Source of the DNA: Chiridota heheva
Taxonomy: Eukaryota; Echinodermata; Holothuroidea; Apodida; Chiridotidae
Direction of reading: 5' to 3'
NCBI GenBank assembly: GCA_020152595.1
Contig: JAIGNY010003198.1
Location: forward strand, 186,001-250,000
DNA length: 64,000 nucleotides
Within the stretch, counting starts at the first letter, position 1, and the number at the start of each line of letters is the position of its first letter. The translations under genes and the position numbers were made by a program. The notes below the pieces were generated by a model that made no database searches, was not told the origin of the DNA, and was given only the letters and a program-made list of their open reading frames with translations. Of the stretch, positions 1 to 10,456 are shown in pieces.

Positions 1-257
1 CGGAGGAAGGTTATACTGTTGGAGGGGGATTGTTCTTGAAAAAGTCGGAAATAGTGGTGGCAGGCATAGAAAAGTTGGCGTAAATCGGACAGGTTAGGAG
101 GATATGATTGTTCGCGAGATCATATTGCAAGTGGGGTAGATAGGTTTGGGAGAGCCAAAAAAGAGGTAGAAGTGGGAGAGATAGGTTTGGCCTAGGCGAA
201 TGTGGGTGATGACCCCTTCCTCTCTGCGATTGCGACTTAGTAGGGGAGGTTTGATGT

Positions 258-640
258 CTACTTTGGGATTAATAGTGTGAAGTTTATTATTAGTCTCGAG
301 ATTCCAGGAGTCTTGCAAAGTCCTCCTGAGGTAGTTGGAGGTATTTGGCGAAAGTTCGAGTAAAGTATATCGATAGAAGAAATTTGGTTCAACAGAGCAA
401 AGACAACAAAGCAAGAGCGGAAAGAGAGTTCTGCAAAGTTTAAAGCTAGGAGGATAGCCTTTGCCTTAGCAGAATAGATAGAAGCTCCGTCTGGTATTCT
501 CAAAGAAAGGGCAAGGCCGGGGCAGGCGGCGGCAGCTGCTGAAGTACCTTCTCTTGTGGATCCATCAGTAAAAAGGAAGGAGTAGTTGTGGAAGTGTCTA
601 CTAAGTTGACAGTATTTGGAGGAAAAAAGGCTGGGTTGTG
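258..640 (-). pseudogene. RNase H domain remnant of LINE copy A
   Basis: The minus-strand translation contains FLFTDGSTREGTSAAAAA, the first RNase H strand with its catalytic Asp in TDGS. It is followed by IYSAKAKAILLALNFAE, the helix carrying the expected acidic residue (here as AKAKAI, so the usual Glu of AEA/AEL appears replaced by Lys). After that the frame falls apart. In intact I-like LINEs this domain follows the RT and degrades the RNA strand of the RNA-DNA hybrid. This copy is almost certainly inactive. Confidence 0.75.
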
Positions 641-999
641 ATGAGATTTTGTGAAAGAGAGGCCTAGGAAGACTCGGGGAGGGGGGGTATGACCCAGGTG
701 GGGGTATGTGTGCCTGGCTATAGAGAAGATATTGATGTTGGCCTTGGGGAGGTGGAAGTGTATCCGCATTCCGAAGGGAAGGATGCGTTTGTTGAGATTG
801 AATAGGTTGGTGAAGGAGAACAGGTAGAATGGAAACAATAGTTTTGAGGGTCGGTGAGAATGCGAAGGACAAAGGAGAGGTCAGTCTTCATGCTCCTGAG
901 GTCTAGGGGGAGTTCTTCAACATGAAGACTGGTAATGGGTGTGGTTTGGATGACACCGAGGCACATCCTGAGGGCATTGTTTTCAATGACCTCGATGTG

Positions 1000-1752
1000 T
1001 CTCAAATAAAGTTTGCGGGCGGAGCTGTAGATGAAATTACCGTAGTCCAGCTTAGATCTGAAGGAGGGAGCGATATAAGGTTAGCAAGGAGATACGGTTG
1101 GCTCCCCAGTCATTGTTGGGAAAGGACCTTAAGAGATAAATGGTTTTGTAGCAATTGGTTTTGAGGATGTTAATGTGGGGGAGATATGAAAGCTTACTGA
1201 GTCAAGTGTGATTCCAAGGAACTAGAACTTTCCTTGCTGGGAATGATGGAATCTTTCAGCCGGAGGTTGGGGCTAAGGAAAAAGAGTTTCTGTTATTGAA
1301 GTGAAGAATAACAGTTTTGTCTTTTGAGAAATTGAAGCCATTTGTGTCACTCCAATGAGCCAAGCTGTTCAGACAAATTTGGAGGTTATTTTGCAAGGTC
1401 TGGAAGCAGGCAGAGGATGTGAAGATAGCAAAATCATAGACATACAGAGCAGTTGATGTTAGGAGGGAGGACTTTGGTAATGCTGTTGAATTTGAGTATA
1501 AAGAGGGTTGGGGAGAAGATGTTGCTTAAAGGGACTTCAAGGTGTTGGGTATACCTTTGTAAGAGGTGTTGCCTATATACACCCTGAAATAGCAAGAGTT
1601 GAGAAAGTTCCGGATGAAGGTTGGAAGGAAACCTCTGAGGCCAGAGGAGTATAGATCCCTGAGAATGCCATATCGCCAGGTGGTGTCAAAGGCCTTTTCG
1701 ATATCAAAGAAGATGGAGATGGTGTGGTAATTTCTGATGAAAGCTTCTTAGA
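1000..1752 (-). pseudogene. Reverse transcriptase palm/thumb remnant of LINE copy A
   Basis: The minus strand encodes DIEKAFDTTWR (motif A, catalytic Asp present) near 1700. Near 1447-1427 it encodes LYVYDFAIFTSS, where families of this kind have YVDD or YADD. The first Asp of the catalytic pair is therefore Tyr here (codon at 1436-1438), which would abolish polymerisation. Downstream NGFNFSKDKTVILHF and later YGNFIYSSARKLYLRHIEVI match the usual LINE RT C-terminal layout. Several frame changes occur between the blocks. Confidence 0.8.
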
Positions 1753-2204
1753 TATGTGTTTGTTTGTTTGTTTATTTGATGAAGGCTTAATGGCATCACG
1801 ACAGTGAGGGTCAAATTGTGCCTGAGAGGTTAGATCATTCGAGAGGTAGAAAAAAAAAAAATAGGAGTGTGAGAGATGTACAGGGACTAAAAGCCAGGAA
1901 GCTGGGGTCAAGAGAGAAAGTGCAGGGGTGCTGAAAAAGGCAAAAGTACGTAGAGGGGGTAAAAGAGTGAGAACTAAATATGGTTGTAGAGGGAGGCACG
2001 ATGATGAAAGGAGATAATTTTATCTAGAGGGTTTTTCTGTAAGAGCTCGGCTATGGAGTTGTGAGGAAAGCTCTGGGAAGGTTGTACAGGGGGCAGGCAA
2101 GGAGGATTTGGTGGACTGTGAGGAGGAAATGGCAATTTTTACAGAGGGGTGAAGGGGGCTAGCCAGAAAGGAGGTGGGAATAAGTGAGGTGGGCGTGACC
2201 TATT

Positions 2205-2917
2205 CTAAGGAGGGTAATGTGGACATTGTCGATATGGGAGAGATTGTGGATGGTGGTTTAATTGGAATGGTGGGCTGGATGTCGTGGAGTTTGTTGTCAA
2301 TATGGGAGTCCCATGAGGTTTGCTAGCAATCACGAACAAGGGAAGCAATAAGAGGTTTGATGTCAGAAAGCGTTTTGGGAAAGGGGGTACGGGGAGGCTG
2401 AGGGCAAGCTTAGCGGCTGAATCAGGTATGTCATTGCTGGGGATGCCAACATGGCTGGGTATCCAGAAGAAAATAATACTTTTCCTGCAGAGTGGGGTTA
2501 TTCCACCTAAAATTGAGTAAAGAAGTAAGGACAGACTTGGAGTCTGAGAAGATGTCAAAGTAGCTGAGCAGGGAGTACTCAACATAGTACATACGTGTGT
2601 AGTTTCAGAAAATTGTCTAGACAATTGCAATTATTCCTGAAGCCGTTCTGATGGGGGGTGAGGATGTGGTTCTTCTGAAGGAAGCAGCATACTCTGTAAT
2701 TGACCGACCATCTGTTCCATTATCTTACAGAGGCAGGAGGTGAAAGCGATGGGGCGATAGTTGTTGGGAATGGTCCTGTCTTTGTTGGGCTTAGGAATGG
2801 GGATAATGGTGGCCACTCTACAAATGTTTGGAAAGGTTTTGGAGGATCAAAGGTAAGAGTAGTCCTGGGGAGATTTTTGAGGTTATAGTGAATGCTGTCA
2901 GGGCCTTGGGAAGACAA
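2205..2917 (-). pseudogene. RT N-terminus joined to RNase H C-terminus by deletion (LINE copy B)
   Basis: Minus-strand 2816-2690 encodes ATIIPIPKPNKDRTIPNNYR followed by PIAFTSCLCKIMEQMV, the RT motif 1/2 region. Only about 110 bp further on, at 2490-2400, comes IIFFWIPSHVGIPSNDIPDS followed by AAKLALSLP, the final RNase H motif. In copy A the same two regions are separated by well over 1 kb, so copy B has lost the polymerase core. The last part (around 2230-2160, frame-shifted) encodes a conserved RIGHAHLTYSHLLS segment that also occurs in the tails at 38.1 kb and 1-260. Confidence 0.78.
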
Positions 2918-3349
2918 CTTAAACTTTTTAAGGGGCCAAGGAGAGCTCGGAGTACGTGAACTCTGTAATAGGTCTCTTGGTTGTTTGACTGGAAGTTGAG
3001 TGAGTTTCTTTTAGCCACCATTTTCAGGTTACAAAAAGAGTGAGAAAGATTCTCGTTAAAGGAGGTTTTGGCATAGGTGGAGGCTAAACAGTCAGAGATG
3101 TTGTTGAGGTAAGTGATTTTGATGTTGTTATGGATGAGATGAGAGATATTTTTGGCAGTACTTTTCCCTTTATAGTTAGGAATCATGTTCCAGACTTTGA
3201 CGGGGGAGGTTTGGAGATTCAAGGAGGAGATGTATGTTTCCCAGGAGGACTTTTACTGAGTTTGGTGTTCCTGGCTTTGGCTATGAGAATGCAAAAATTG
3301 TCCAGGTTTTGAAAAGAAGGGTGGGTTTTAAAGAGACGGATGGCTTTGT

Positions 3350-4050
3350 TCTTTAGAGAGGTTGCTTTTTTTTTTTACGATCTGTGGTAAAGCAAGGTTT
3401 GAAGTTCTTTGGAGTGGAGATGGAGGTGAAGATGGAGAAATTTGTGATTTCCAGAACTTTGGAAGTGAAGAGAATGACTGGATTGGCAAAGAGATGGATT
3501 TCATTGGTGATGGAGATGTTGCATAAACTGGAGTAAAGATTCCAATCAGCTTGGTGGAAATTCTAATTGGTGGTGAAAATTCTAATTGGTAGGGAAAATT
3601 TAAGACGAGGGGGGAGGGTGGAGATGAGGATGGGGAAATGATCGCTGCCACAAACAAAAAGTTGACCCGCCAGTCCGAGAACTCTACATAGAAAGAGGAG
3701 TTGCAGATGGTCGATGCTGGTGAACGTGCCTGTTCCCGGGTTTACGTAAATACAATATCCGTCGTTAAGAAGACAGTAGCTTGTGATGGTTGACAAGGTT
3801 TTCAATAAGTTTTCCTCTGGCTGTCGAGGAGAAGCACCAGATAAAGTTGTGAGCATTGAAGTCACCCATGAGGATGAAAGGTTTAGGAAGTTGAGTTATG
3901 AAGTTGTCAAGGTCGGTAGGGGAAGGGGGTCAGGAGGAATGTAAAGGTTGCAGATGGTGATGGTTTTGTTAAGGGTCATGAGACGGCAGGAAGTTTGGAG
4001 GTTGGGGTGAATGGGGATGGGGCTCAAAGGGATATCTTTCCTGACATAGA
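3350..4050 (-). pseudogene. Apurinic-like endonuclease remnant (LINE copy B)
   Basis: Near 3880-3840 the minus strand reads ILMGDFNAHNFIWCFSS, the GDFNAHN core of LINE endonucleases. Near 3720-3600 it reads TSIDHLQLL followed by CGSDHFPILI, which carries the conserved SDH catalytic motif. Between them are NDGYCIYVNPGTGTFTS residues of the usual loop. The two blocks are in different frames, so at least one frameshift has occurred. In live elements this domain nicks target DNA to prime reverse transcription. Confidence 0.8.
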
Positions 4051-4299
4051 TGGAGCCACCAGAAGCTTTTCTAGTGTTCTGGGGTATATAGTGTGTCCCT
4101 GAGTAACCTGGGATAGGGATAGATTCAGGGGAGGATAAAAAGGTTTCCTGAACACAGATAATACTGGGTTTGAAAGTGGAAATGAGAACTTTGAGTTCTA
4201 GAAATTAGCAGAAAGTCGGTGAGTTCCATTGTATGAAATCAGCAGCCATTAGTGATAGATAAGGAGGGAGCCCTCAGGAGGAGAGGGGGCTGCCAGAGT

Positions 4300-5800
4300 C
4301 TGAGGAAGGCTGGCCGAATTCAATGTCTTAAAATGTTTTTTTATTAGTGGAGGGAAGGGTTACAGAAGAGGAAAGTTGGACTAGGGTGTTGCCATTGTTG
4401 TTGTGAGATGCCTCAAGGAGAGTTGGCAGTAGGTGTGTGGTGTTCTGAGTTTGGATAATTGGGTTTCTGCCGAGCCTTGGAGGAGTTTCTGTTACTGCTG
4501 GTCTGGGGGTTTTCACCTGAATGCTGAGGGGGTGGAGAAAAGTTTAGAGAAGATTGAAAGGTTTGGGAAAGATTGAAAGGGTTTGTGTTAATTGATAGGG
4601 GGTCTTTGGATGTTGTGAAGGTCCATTTACTTTTTCGTTGGTTTCTTACTTGGGTTGAGGTGAACTGCTGTGGTCCTTGGGAGGAGGCATGATGCTGGCC
4701 CGATTTTCCCCAGAAAGGGAGAGGGAGGCTGCATATTGATGCGAGAGGCCTGAGGTGTTGGTGGATGTGGAAGAGGTTGAGGTGGAAATATAAGTGGGAG
4801 GGGGACAGTGGCCTTCTCCTGGTATGATATCTTGTCCAACCAGACTATATCTGCCTGGACGCCCAAGAAAACAGTACGAGGGCAGGTGAAGATGTGGTTG
4901 TTGAGGCTAGTGGTGGTTGGAAGTTGGTAGGTTTGTTGGTAGGGTTGATAGCAGGGTGTTTTTGCATAAGAGCTTGGAAGAAGGTGAAGGTGTTAAGCTG
5001 GTTTGAGATTTGGAGTTTAGTATTTTCCTGGCTTCAGGGTATGAGATGTTTTGTAGGGTCTTAATTTTGGAGACTTCTTCTCCCGGATCCATTTGGGGCG
5101 CATGTCTTGGGGTGGTTATTAGGATGGTTATCAGAGCAGTTCATGCATCTTGGTTCGTTGCCACAGTTAGTCTGGTTGTGAGTGGTGGAGCCGCAATTGG
5201 CGTAGCAGGCTTGGGAGTGGCAGTTGTTTTTGCTATGGCCAAATTTTGGGCAGTTGTGACATATGAGGGGATTTTGTATGTAAGCGGATACGGGGACGTT
5301 GAGGTAGCCAATGTGAAAAGAGATGGGGGAGTTGAATGTGATGAGGTAATTGTTGGTTTGTATTGTGTTGTTGTTCCGGGTAAGGGTCAATGTGCGTACG
5401 TCTGTGATGCCTTGCGGGGGTTCCCTGGAAATCAGGACATTTTATAACTCCCCTGGAGGAGTTGAGGTAGTGGTGGAAGGAGGCAATGGTATTGACACCT
5501 GTGTTGGCGAGGGTGGTGGTGGCAAGGAGGAGTGTAGATTGGGTGGATGTGGAACATTTAACAAGGAGATTTTAAGTGTTTGATATGGTTGTGGGTACTA
5601 ATGAGACTCCAGAGGGCCTTAGTGATAGCAAATGGGGAGAAGTTTTTGAGGCTGAAGTCACTGGGAGGGGAACAGACTATGATCAATTTTGGCCAAGAGG
5701 GAGAGGGATGGGTGGTGGTGGGGAGATGTAATGAGAGAGGGGGAGGGGAGGAATGAAGCTGAGGGGGTGAAGAAGGCCCCACTGAAGCATTTCTGGGTAT
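4300..5800 (-). pseudogene. Gag-like ORF1 remnant with CCHC zinc knuckles (LINE copy B)
   Basis: Minus-strand residues around 5260-5110 include CHNCPKFGHSKNNC, a perfect CX2CX4HX4C knuckle. It is followed by CYANCGSTTHNQTNC and CMNCSDNHPNNHPKTC, two further knuckles with altered spacing. Three consecutive knuckles at the end of ORF1 are typical of I-like and Jockey-like LINE RNA-binding proteins. Upstream (higher coordinates) the frame is Pro/Ser/His-rich and broken. The protein would bind the element's own RNA. No intact frame remains. Confidence 0.75.
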
Positions 5801-6399
5801 GTCTGGTAAGTTGAGGTAGGGTGTCTAATTCTGATGTGTCCATAATGATAAAAATAAGGAAAAAATAACGAGGGAGGGGGGGGTGGAAAGCAGGCAACAT
5901 AAATTGGGAAGGATAGCAGGGAGAAAAAGAAAAAGGTGGTAAGGAAAAGTGGGAGAAAGAAAAGAAGGGCCTACTAGAGACCACGAGTGGAAAACTAGCC
6001 AAGCAAAACGGGCGTAAAAATAATCCCCCGACATGGTGAGAGTTGAAAATTGAAGAGAAAAGAAAAGGGAGAAGAGAGAAGGGAAAGAATTACAGAAAAA
6101 AAAGGATAGAGTAGGAAGGGAAGGGAGTGGGGGAAAGGATTGAAAAAGGTTAAGGAATGGAGCAAGGTTGGTAGAGGTCCCAGAGCTAGCTGCGCTGAGT
6201 GGTATGCTCGATGCACTTGCGAACCACTGGGCATGTAGGCTAAGCAGGTGTTGTAGTTCCCAACGGGCGAAAGAGAAAATGGAAAGGTCTTACCCAAATC
6301 CAAAGGAAAAAAGCAGTAAATCCAAGAACAAAAACAAGATAAATACACAAGTCCAATGTATATCACGAAAAAGTAGGAAGAAAAGGTGTCAAAATAATG

Positions 6400-6860
6400 A
6401 AAGTTTAGTAAATGAAGAATGAAGAGGTGCTCTGTAGTAAGTCATGTCTGTTCATGGTGAAAACTTCTAGAGAAAAATATTATGACATTCAGTATCCAGT
6501 AAATAGACATGTATCATTGCGCTACATCGTACACAAGTTATTTTGTTCAATTCAGTTTGCATGTTCATTTTCCACTGCTAAAATGCATACATGTACTAAC
6601 ATAAGAAAAAAATACAAATGATTTACTTTACAGGATGAGTGACCTAATCTGAATTATTATCTTCACGAACTTCAATCAGTTTTATTTTGCTTCGACAATG
6701 TACTAATCTTCAACCACAAACTCAACAATGCCACTTCAAATACTGTACTTATCACAATGGTGTTAACCACTATCATTCTGTCTTTAGAATTAAGATTATC
6801 ATCAAGCATTCATTTTTGTTCAAATCAAGTGTGATAGAAAAAAAAGTTACAAACATATAT
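6400..6860. other. AT-rich intron-like sequence, no feature
   Basis: Between LINE copy B and NPL exon 2. It should be intron 2 of the - strand gene. No exon with NPL strand 4-8 content is seen on the minus strand. Confidence 0.5.
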
Positions 6861-6862
6861 AC

Positions 6863-6952
6863 CAAGATTTCTACTCTCTAAAGCTGCTAAGGATAGTTGT
6901 ATCTCGTCTGTAAACGTTTCTGAGTACTGCTCCCCAGGTTGCAATGTTAGAC
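6863..6952 (-). CDS. Exon 2 of - strand NPL gene
   Basis: 90-nt exon in phase 1-1 with acceptor CTTTCAAG and donor GTATAT (weaker than consensus). It encodes GLTLQPGEQYSETFTDEIQL followed by SLAALESRNL, the first strands of the NPL beta sandwich. Confidence 0.82.
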
Positions 6953-7250
6953 CTTGAAAGAGAAAAATTAAAATACACAATTTCATTTTCTGTGCTCTAA
7001 AGATATAGTAAACTTCAAAAGACTTCATCAAAATATAGTTTGATACATTTTTAAAATTTATGATTACTGTATATTTCCATAAAACTTCATAGCCTTGGAG
7101 AAAAAAAAATTGTTGTTAATACAAATGTGCAACAATTGCCTTAACTAATTTATTTTTAGGCCAATTTGCAGTAACATGAAATACAAATGCAATCTGGATT
7201 ATTTGAAAATGATTATAAAATACTGGTCATGCATACTTACCCCAAATCAT
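6863..7250 (-). CDS. Nucleoplasmin-like (NPL) domain gene, first two coding exons, 5' part only
   Basis: Minus-strand exon at 7250-7241 (ATGATTTGGG, then donor GTAAGT) splices over a 288-bp intron to exon 6952-6863 (acceptor CTTTCAAG, donor GTATAT). The product starts MIWGLTLQPGEQYSETF and continues TDEIQLSLAALESRNL, matching the first half of an NPL domain (xWGxxLxPG...SxAAL). An in-frame TAA three codons before the ATG fixes the start. The exon is 90 nt and phase 1-1, exactly like exon 2 of the + strand gene. 23 of 29 complete codons give the same residue, and 16 of those 23 differ only synonymously. The next exon is not found down to position 1. It probably lies beyond the LINE block, although loss of the gene's 3' part cannot be excluded. 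NPL proteins are typically nuclear histone chaperones or FKBP-type isomerases; which one this is cannot be told. Confidence 0.8.
7241..7250 (-). CDS. Exon 1 coding part (MIWG) of - strand NPL gene
   Basis: The reverse complement reads ATGATTTGGG followed by a strong GTAAGT donor. The ten bases are identical to the coding start of the + strand paralogue at 40522-40531. The 5' leader continues upward from 7251; a possible leader acceptor (TTCATCAAG) sits about 25 bases upstream. Confidence 0.78.
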
Positions 7251-8600
7251 GTTGGCTTCTTAATGGAGGCTTGATGAAGATGAAAGTAGAGATTACTCTT
7301 TAAAAAACTCCTTCAAAAGCACTACAGTATAGAAAAAGAAAATACCAAAAGTGACATTGCACTCTACATCTTATTGTAGGATCAAATAATGTGAGTTACT
7401 TTCCCAATACATGACACTTGGTTGATTTACTACAGCTATAGAGGGATTTCATCATGTGGAAGCCATTTTGCAGGGGAAGCGTTGTTGCATTTCATGCGCC
7501 TTCACACAGCTAAAGTCACATCACACGTACAACAAACATACTGCATGCTAACCTACCTATCAATTGCAATTTTTTTCTTGTTTGCTTCAAATTTTATTAT
7601 TTATTTTCCTTACATTTCATATATTCACCAGGTATACAAAGAATAACTTTACATGAACGCCATCTGATTGTTCGCTATACTCAGACAAAGCCTTCATACC
7701 TGATATACAGTGCTCGATGCAATCCTAGTGTGAACCGTAGGTTAAAAACCGTTGCATTGTACAACAGAAACCAGATGGAAATTGAGAAAACATCCTTTTA
7801 TTCCCTGGCACAAATCTATTAGTTCAACCAACGGCACAGCAAGATTCGGGCATAATTATCTTACAAAAATAATCTCATATAACGACATGCAAATGTATGT
7901 AAGTCTAATTAAGTGTACAGCAGACAACAGTGTTCTTGCCCAACAAAATGGCAATGTAAACAAAGTCATGTGACCTCATGAAGTCAGCTAAAACACCCTT
8001 ATATCAATTGAGAACATGACCTTGCTATATGACAGGATGGAAGGAAATGAAAAGCTTAACTTGCATTCGTAGCAGACAAGCCATGCGTTACCGCATTGCG
8101 CCTATGGCGTGGGGTCCAGGGGCTCCACGGGAAGCTGTAGATTTTTGTATATTGTCTACCTCAGAATTGATCTATTTGTCGCTATCTAAAAGTTTAACTC
8201 ACTTTGATGCAAACCTATTTTAGCCAAAAACAACAGAATCCTGATCATGATGCTTTCAACTGGTAACTGCTGTAACCAGGTAAGTTACTAAAAAGTCAGT
8301 ACCTACTACCCAATATCATTTTGAAGCTTGAAAAGATTTTAAATGAGAAATAATTGTGTCCGTCTTTTATGAATCTATGATCATTTATGTTTCACGAATG
8401 TCTCAACAGTATGGTATATAGATGAATCAAATCCTCAACTCTGATCTAAGCCCCAATTGACATATGAAAGTTTACACCTGTAAGTGTGTAGTACTTCTTG
8501 ATCTGAAAAAAACTACAACAAGCACTAAATAACGAAACATAAAAGGCAGCATTTCAAGAGGATTGCTATTTATTTCAAATGTAAAAACTTAACATTTATC
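7251..8600. other. 5' flank of - strand NPL gene
   Basis: AT-rich sequence that must hold the leader and promoter of the minus-strand gene, but I see no TATA box, CpG island or other defining site. The piece near 8100-8140 (GGCGTGGGGTCCAGGGGCTC) is GC-rich and looks like a dispersed repeat fragment. Confidence 0.4.
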
Positions 8601-8639
8601 TGGTGGCAACGTCCAACACCATAACATTGGTTTCTGTCA

Positions 8640-9400
8640 AAAACATATCATCAAAAATAATTATAGTAGCCGGAGATTTACAGTTCTTAAGTTACAAATC
8701 TTTCTTCGGCACCCTAAGCATTTTTAAGGTTTAAAACTTATGTAAGTTCTGTTACAAAAGTTTTATTATCAATATGGGAAGTTTCTAAAATACTGCATTT
8801 TACAATTACAATGACCAATTCTAAAATGCAACAATTCAGAGACTTCTTTAAAAATTGCCAGTAGCCTGAGATTTCAAGTCACAAATCTTTCCTGAGCACA
8901 GTGACACTAATTATTTCGAGGTTTAAAACTTCTGTAAGTTCTCACTGCCCTAGCTTACGCTTACTTTCGTACATGAATCATTGATAAGTTTCTGGAATGC
9001 AGAGATTTTACTACTTATATAATCAAATTTAAACTTAGATTATGATATACCAGAAGGTGGCAAGATTCAACAACATAACACTTCGTGGCAAGAAGAAATA
9101 TTACTTAACTAAGTAACCATCTTTCCTGAGCACATGATTCATAAATATTATCGAGGTTTATATCAAAGTTTATTATCAAGGTTTATAGACTTATGTTAGA
9201 AAAGATTTTAAAATGGCTAATTTTATAATTTAGCATTTCAGAAAGACATACTTTTTATTTCAAAATACAAAACTTAGATATATCAGATGGCATAAGTCAA
9301 GAAATTTTACTACAAATAAGGGTGTGGGCCTAAACTTTAAAATCACTATCTTCCCTAAGACTGGACATTCCTAACCACAGTATTTCAAGGTTTGTCGACA
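8640..9400. repeat. Diverged tandem repeat, about 190-230 bp unit, four copies
   Basis: The block 'TCTTTCCTGAGCACA...GAGGTTTAAAACTTCTGTAAGT' recurs with changes at about 8698, 8889, 9121 and 9349. Each copy ends in AT-rich 'ATTTCAAAA...TTAGAT' text. Divergence is high, so the array is old. Confidence 0.55.
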
Positions 9401-10218
9401 AGCACAACTTTTTTTTTTATTTCAAATGGCCAAGTTTGATTACTTTTTTATGCTATTGTTATGTTATTCTTCCTGTTGCATTTTCTTTCGACCAATCTAT
9501 AACTTAAGCAAATTCTATTTTAAAATGCTGCGCAAAGCAACCAAACTAGATTACAATATTCTTTCCATATACATCTTGCTTGTCTTTGTGAGAGAAATAC
9601 CAAAACTAAGACAGATTTGGAATACATTATTAAGTCACCTGAAATGGTAAATTACAAGTTCTCTTCACAAAAAAGTCTTTAAATACAAAGAAATGAGTTA
9701 AAAAAAAATATGTAATGGGAAACATTTGTATGAATCCCCAAAAATATTGAACAAGATTTGTGGAGGTAAGCAAGAAACAAAGCTTTCATTTGGCAGCCGC
9801 CTTGCCATATACTGCAAAGACCTATCTTCCTCTACAAAAAAATGCAATCGTATGTTTTTAGAAGCAAGCCATCTTTTGGATGATGCAGTTCGTACATCTT
9901 GCCACATCTCGTCGTTGAGCTTGATGTTTAACAGCTGATTCAGCCTTTTGTTGCTGAGGCTAGCTTTTTGATCAGACTTTATCAACTTCAAGTGGTAGAA
10001 TAACCGCTCCACTTCTGCAAAAGAAAGGGATAGCATACCCATTATGCTGTACAGCTGTACTAGTGATACAGACATCTGCTGCAATGAGGCTGACTTGTCT
10101 GTTGTTGTATCCATTAACAGTTTTATCAAAAAGGGCAAAGTAGACGCCCATCTCAAACTAACAGGAATATCTGTAACCTACAGCCAGTCAGCCACTAGAG
10201 AAAACCAACCCACTCTTC

Positions 10219-10456
10219 GACAACTTTGTCCGTGTCCAAGTTGAAGCACTCTGCTACGTCACTGACATCTTCTTGACGATAAAGTGCAGGAAAAGTCTCC
10301 ATGACGTCCTGGTCTTGAACCAGCAGAACCAAACCTGCCAACTTTGTCCGTGTCCAAGTTGAAGTACTGTGCTACGTCACTGACATCTTCTTGACGATAA
10401 AGTGCAGGAAAAGTCTCCATGACGTCCTGGTCTTGAACCAGCAGAACCAAACCTGC
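10219..10456. repeat. 119-bp tandem duplication inside the hAT transposase
   Basis: The segment starting CAACTTTGTCCGTGTCCAAG and ending CAGAACCAAACCTGC occurs twice head to tail (10219-10337 and 10338-10456). The copies differ at only about two positions (GAAGCACTCTG versus GAAGTACTGTG), so this duplication is much younger than the transposon. 119 is not a multiple of three, so it also shifts the frame. Confidence 0.9.

Larger units (their letters stand above)
1..1752 (-). mobile_element. LINE copy A (I-like, RNase H-bearing), 3' part, decayed
   Basis: Read on the minus strand, this is the second half of a non-LTR retrotransposon. Around 1740-1560 it encodes the reverse transcriptase motif A region (FFDIEKAFDTTWRYGILRDL). 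Around 1450-1300 it has motif C followed by NGFNFSKDKT, typical of the RT thumb border. Around 1005-820 it has the connection region (HIEVIENNALRMCLG), and around 600-430 an RNase H start (FLFTDGSTREGT). Near 210-110 lies a C-terminal IRLGQTYLSH motif that recurs in related copies. Frameshifts and stops break the reading frame throughout. The copy begins abruptly at 1752, where it touches the 3' tail of copy B, and continues off the left edge. Clade assignment (I/Nimb-like) rests on the domain order and is tentative. Confidence 0.85.
1753..6400 (-). mobile_element. LINE copy B (same I-like family), near full length with internal deletion
   Basis: On the minus strand this copy runs from a G+A/C+T-biased 5' region (about 6400-5850), through a gag-like ORF with zinc knuckles (about 5800-4300), an AP-type endonuclease (about 4000-3350) and the start of the RT (about 2900-2640). 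It then passes directly into the end of RNase H (about 2490-2380), a C-terminal Cys/His region (about 2230-2040) and a 3' UTR that ends CTGTCGTGATGCCATTAA plus an AAAC repeat at 1753-1775. About 1.5 kb covering the RT palm and the first part of RNase H is missing near 2640. Stops and frameshifts are frequent. The 5' boundary is only approximate. Confidence 0.82.
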
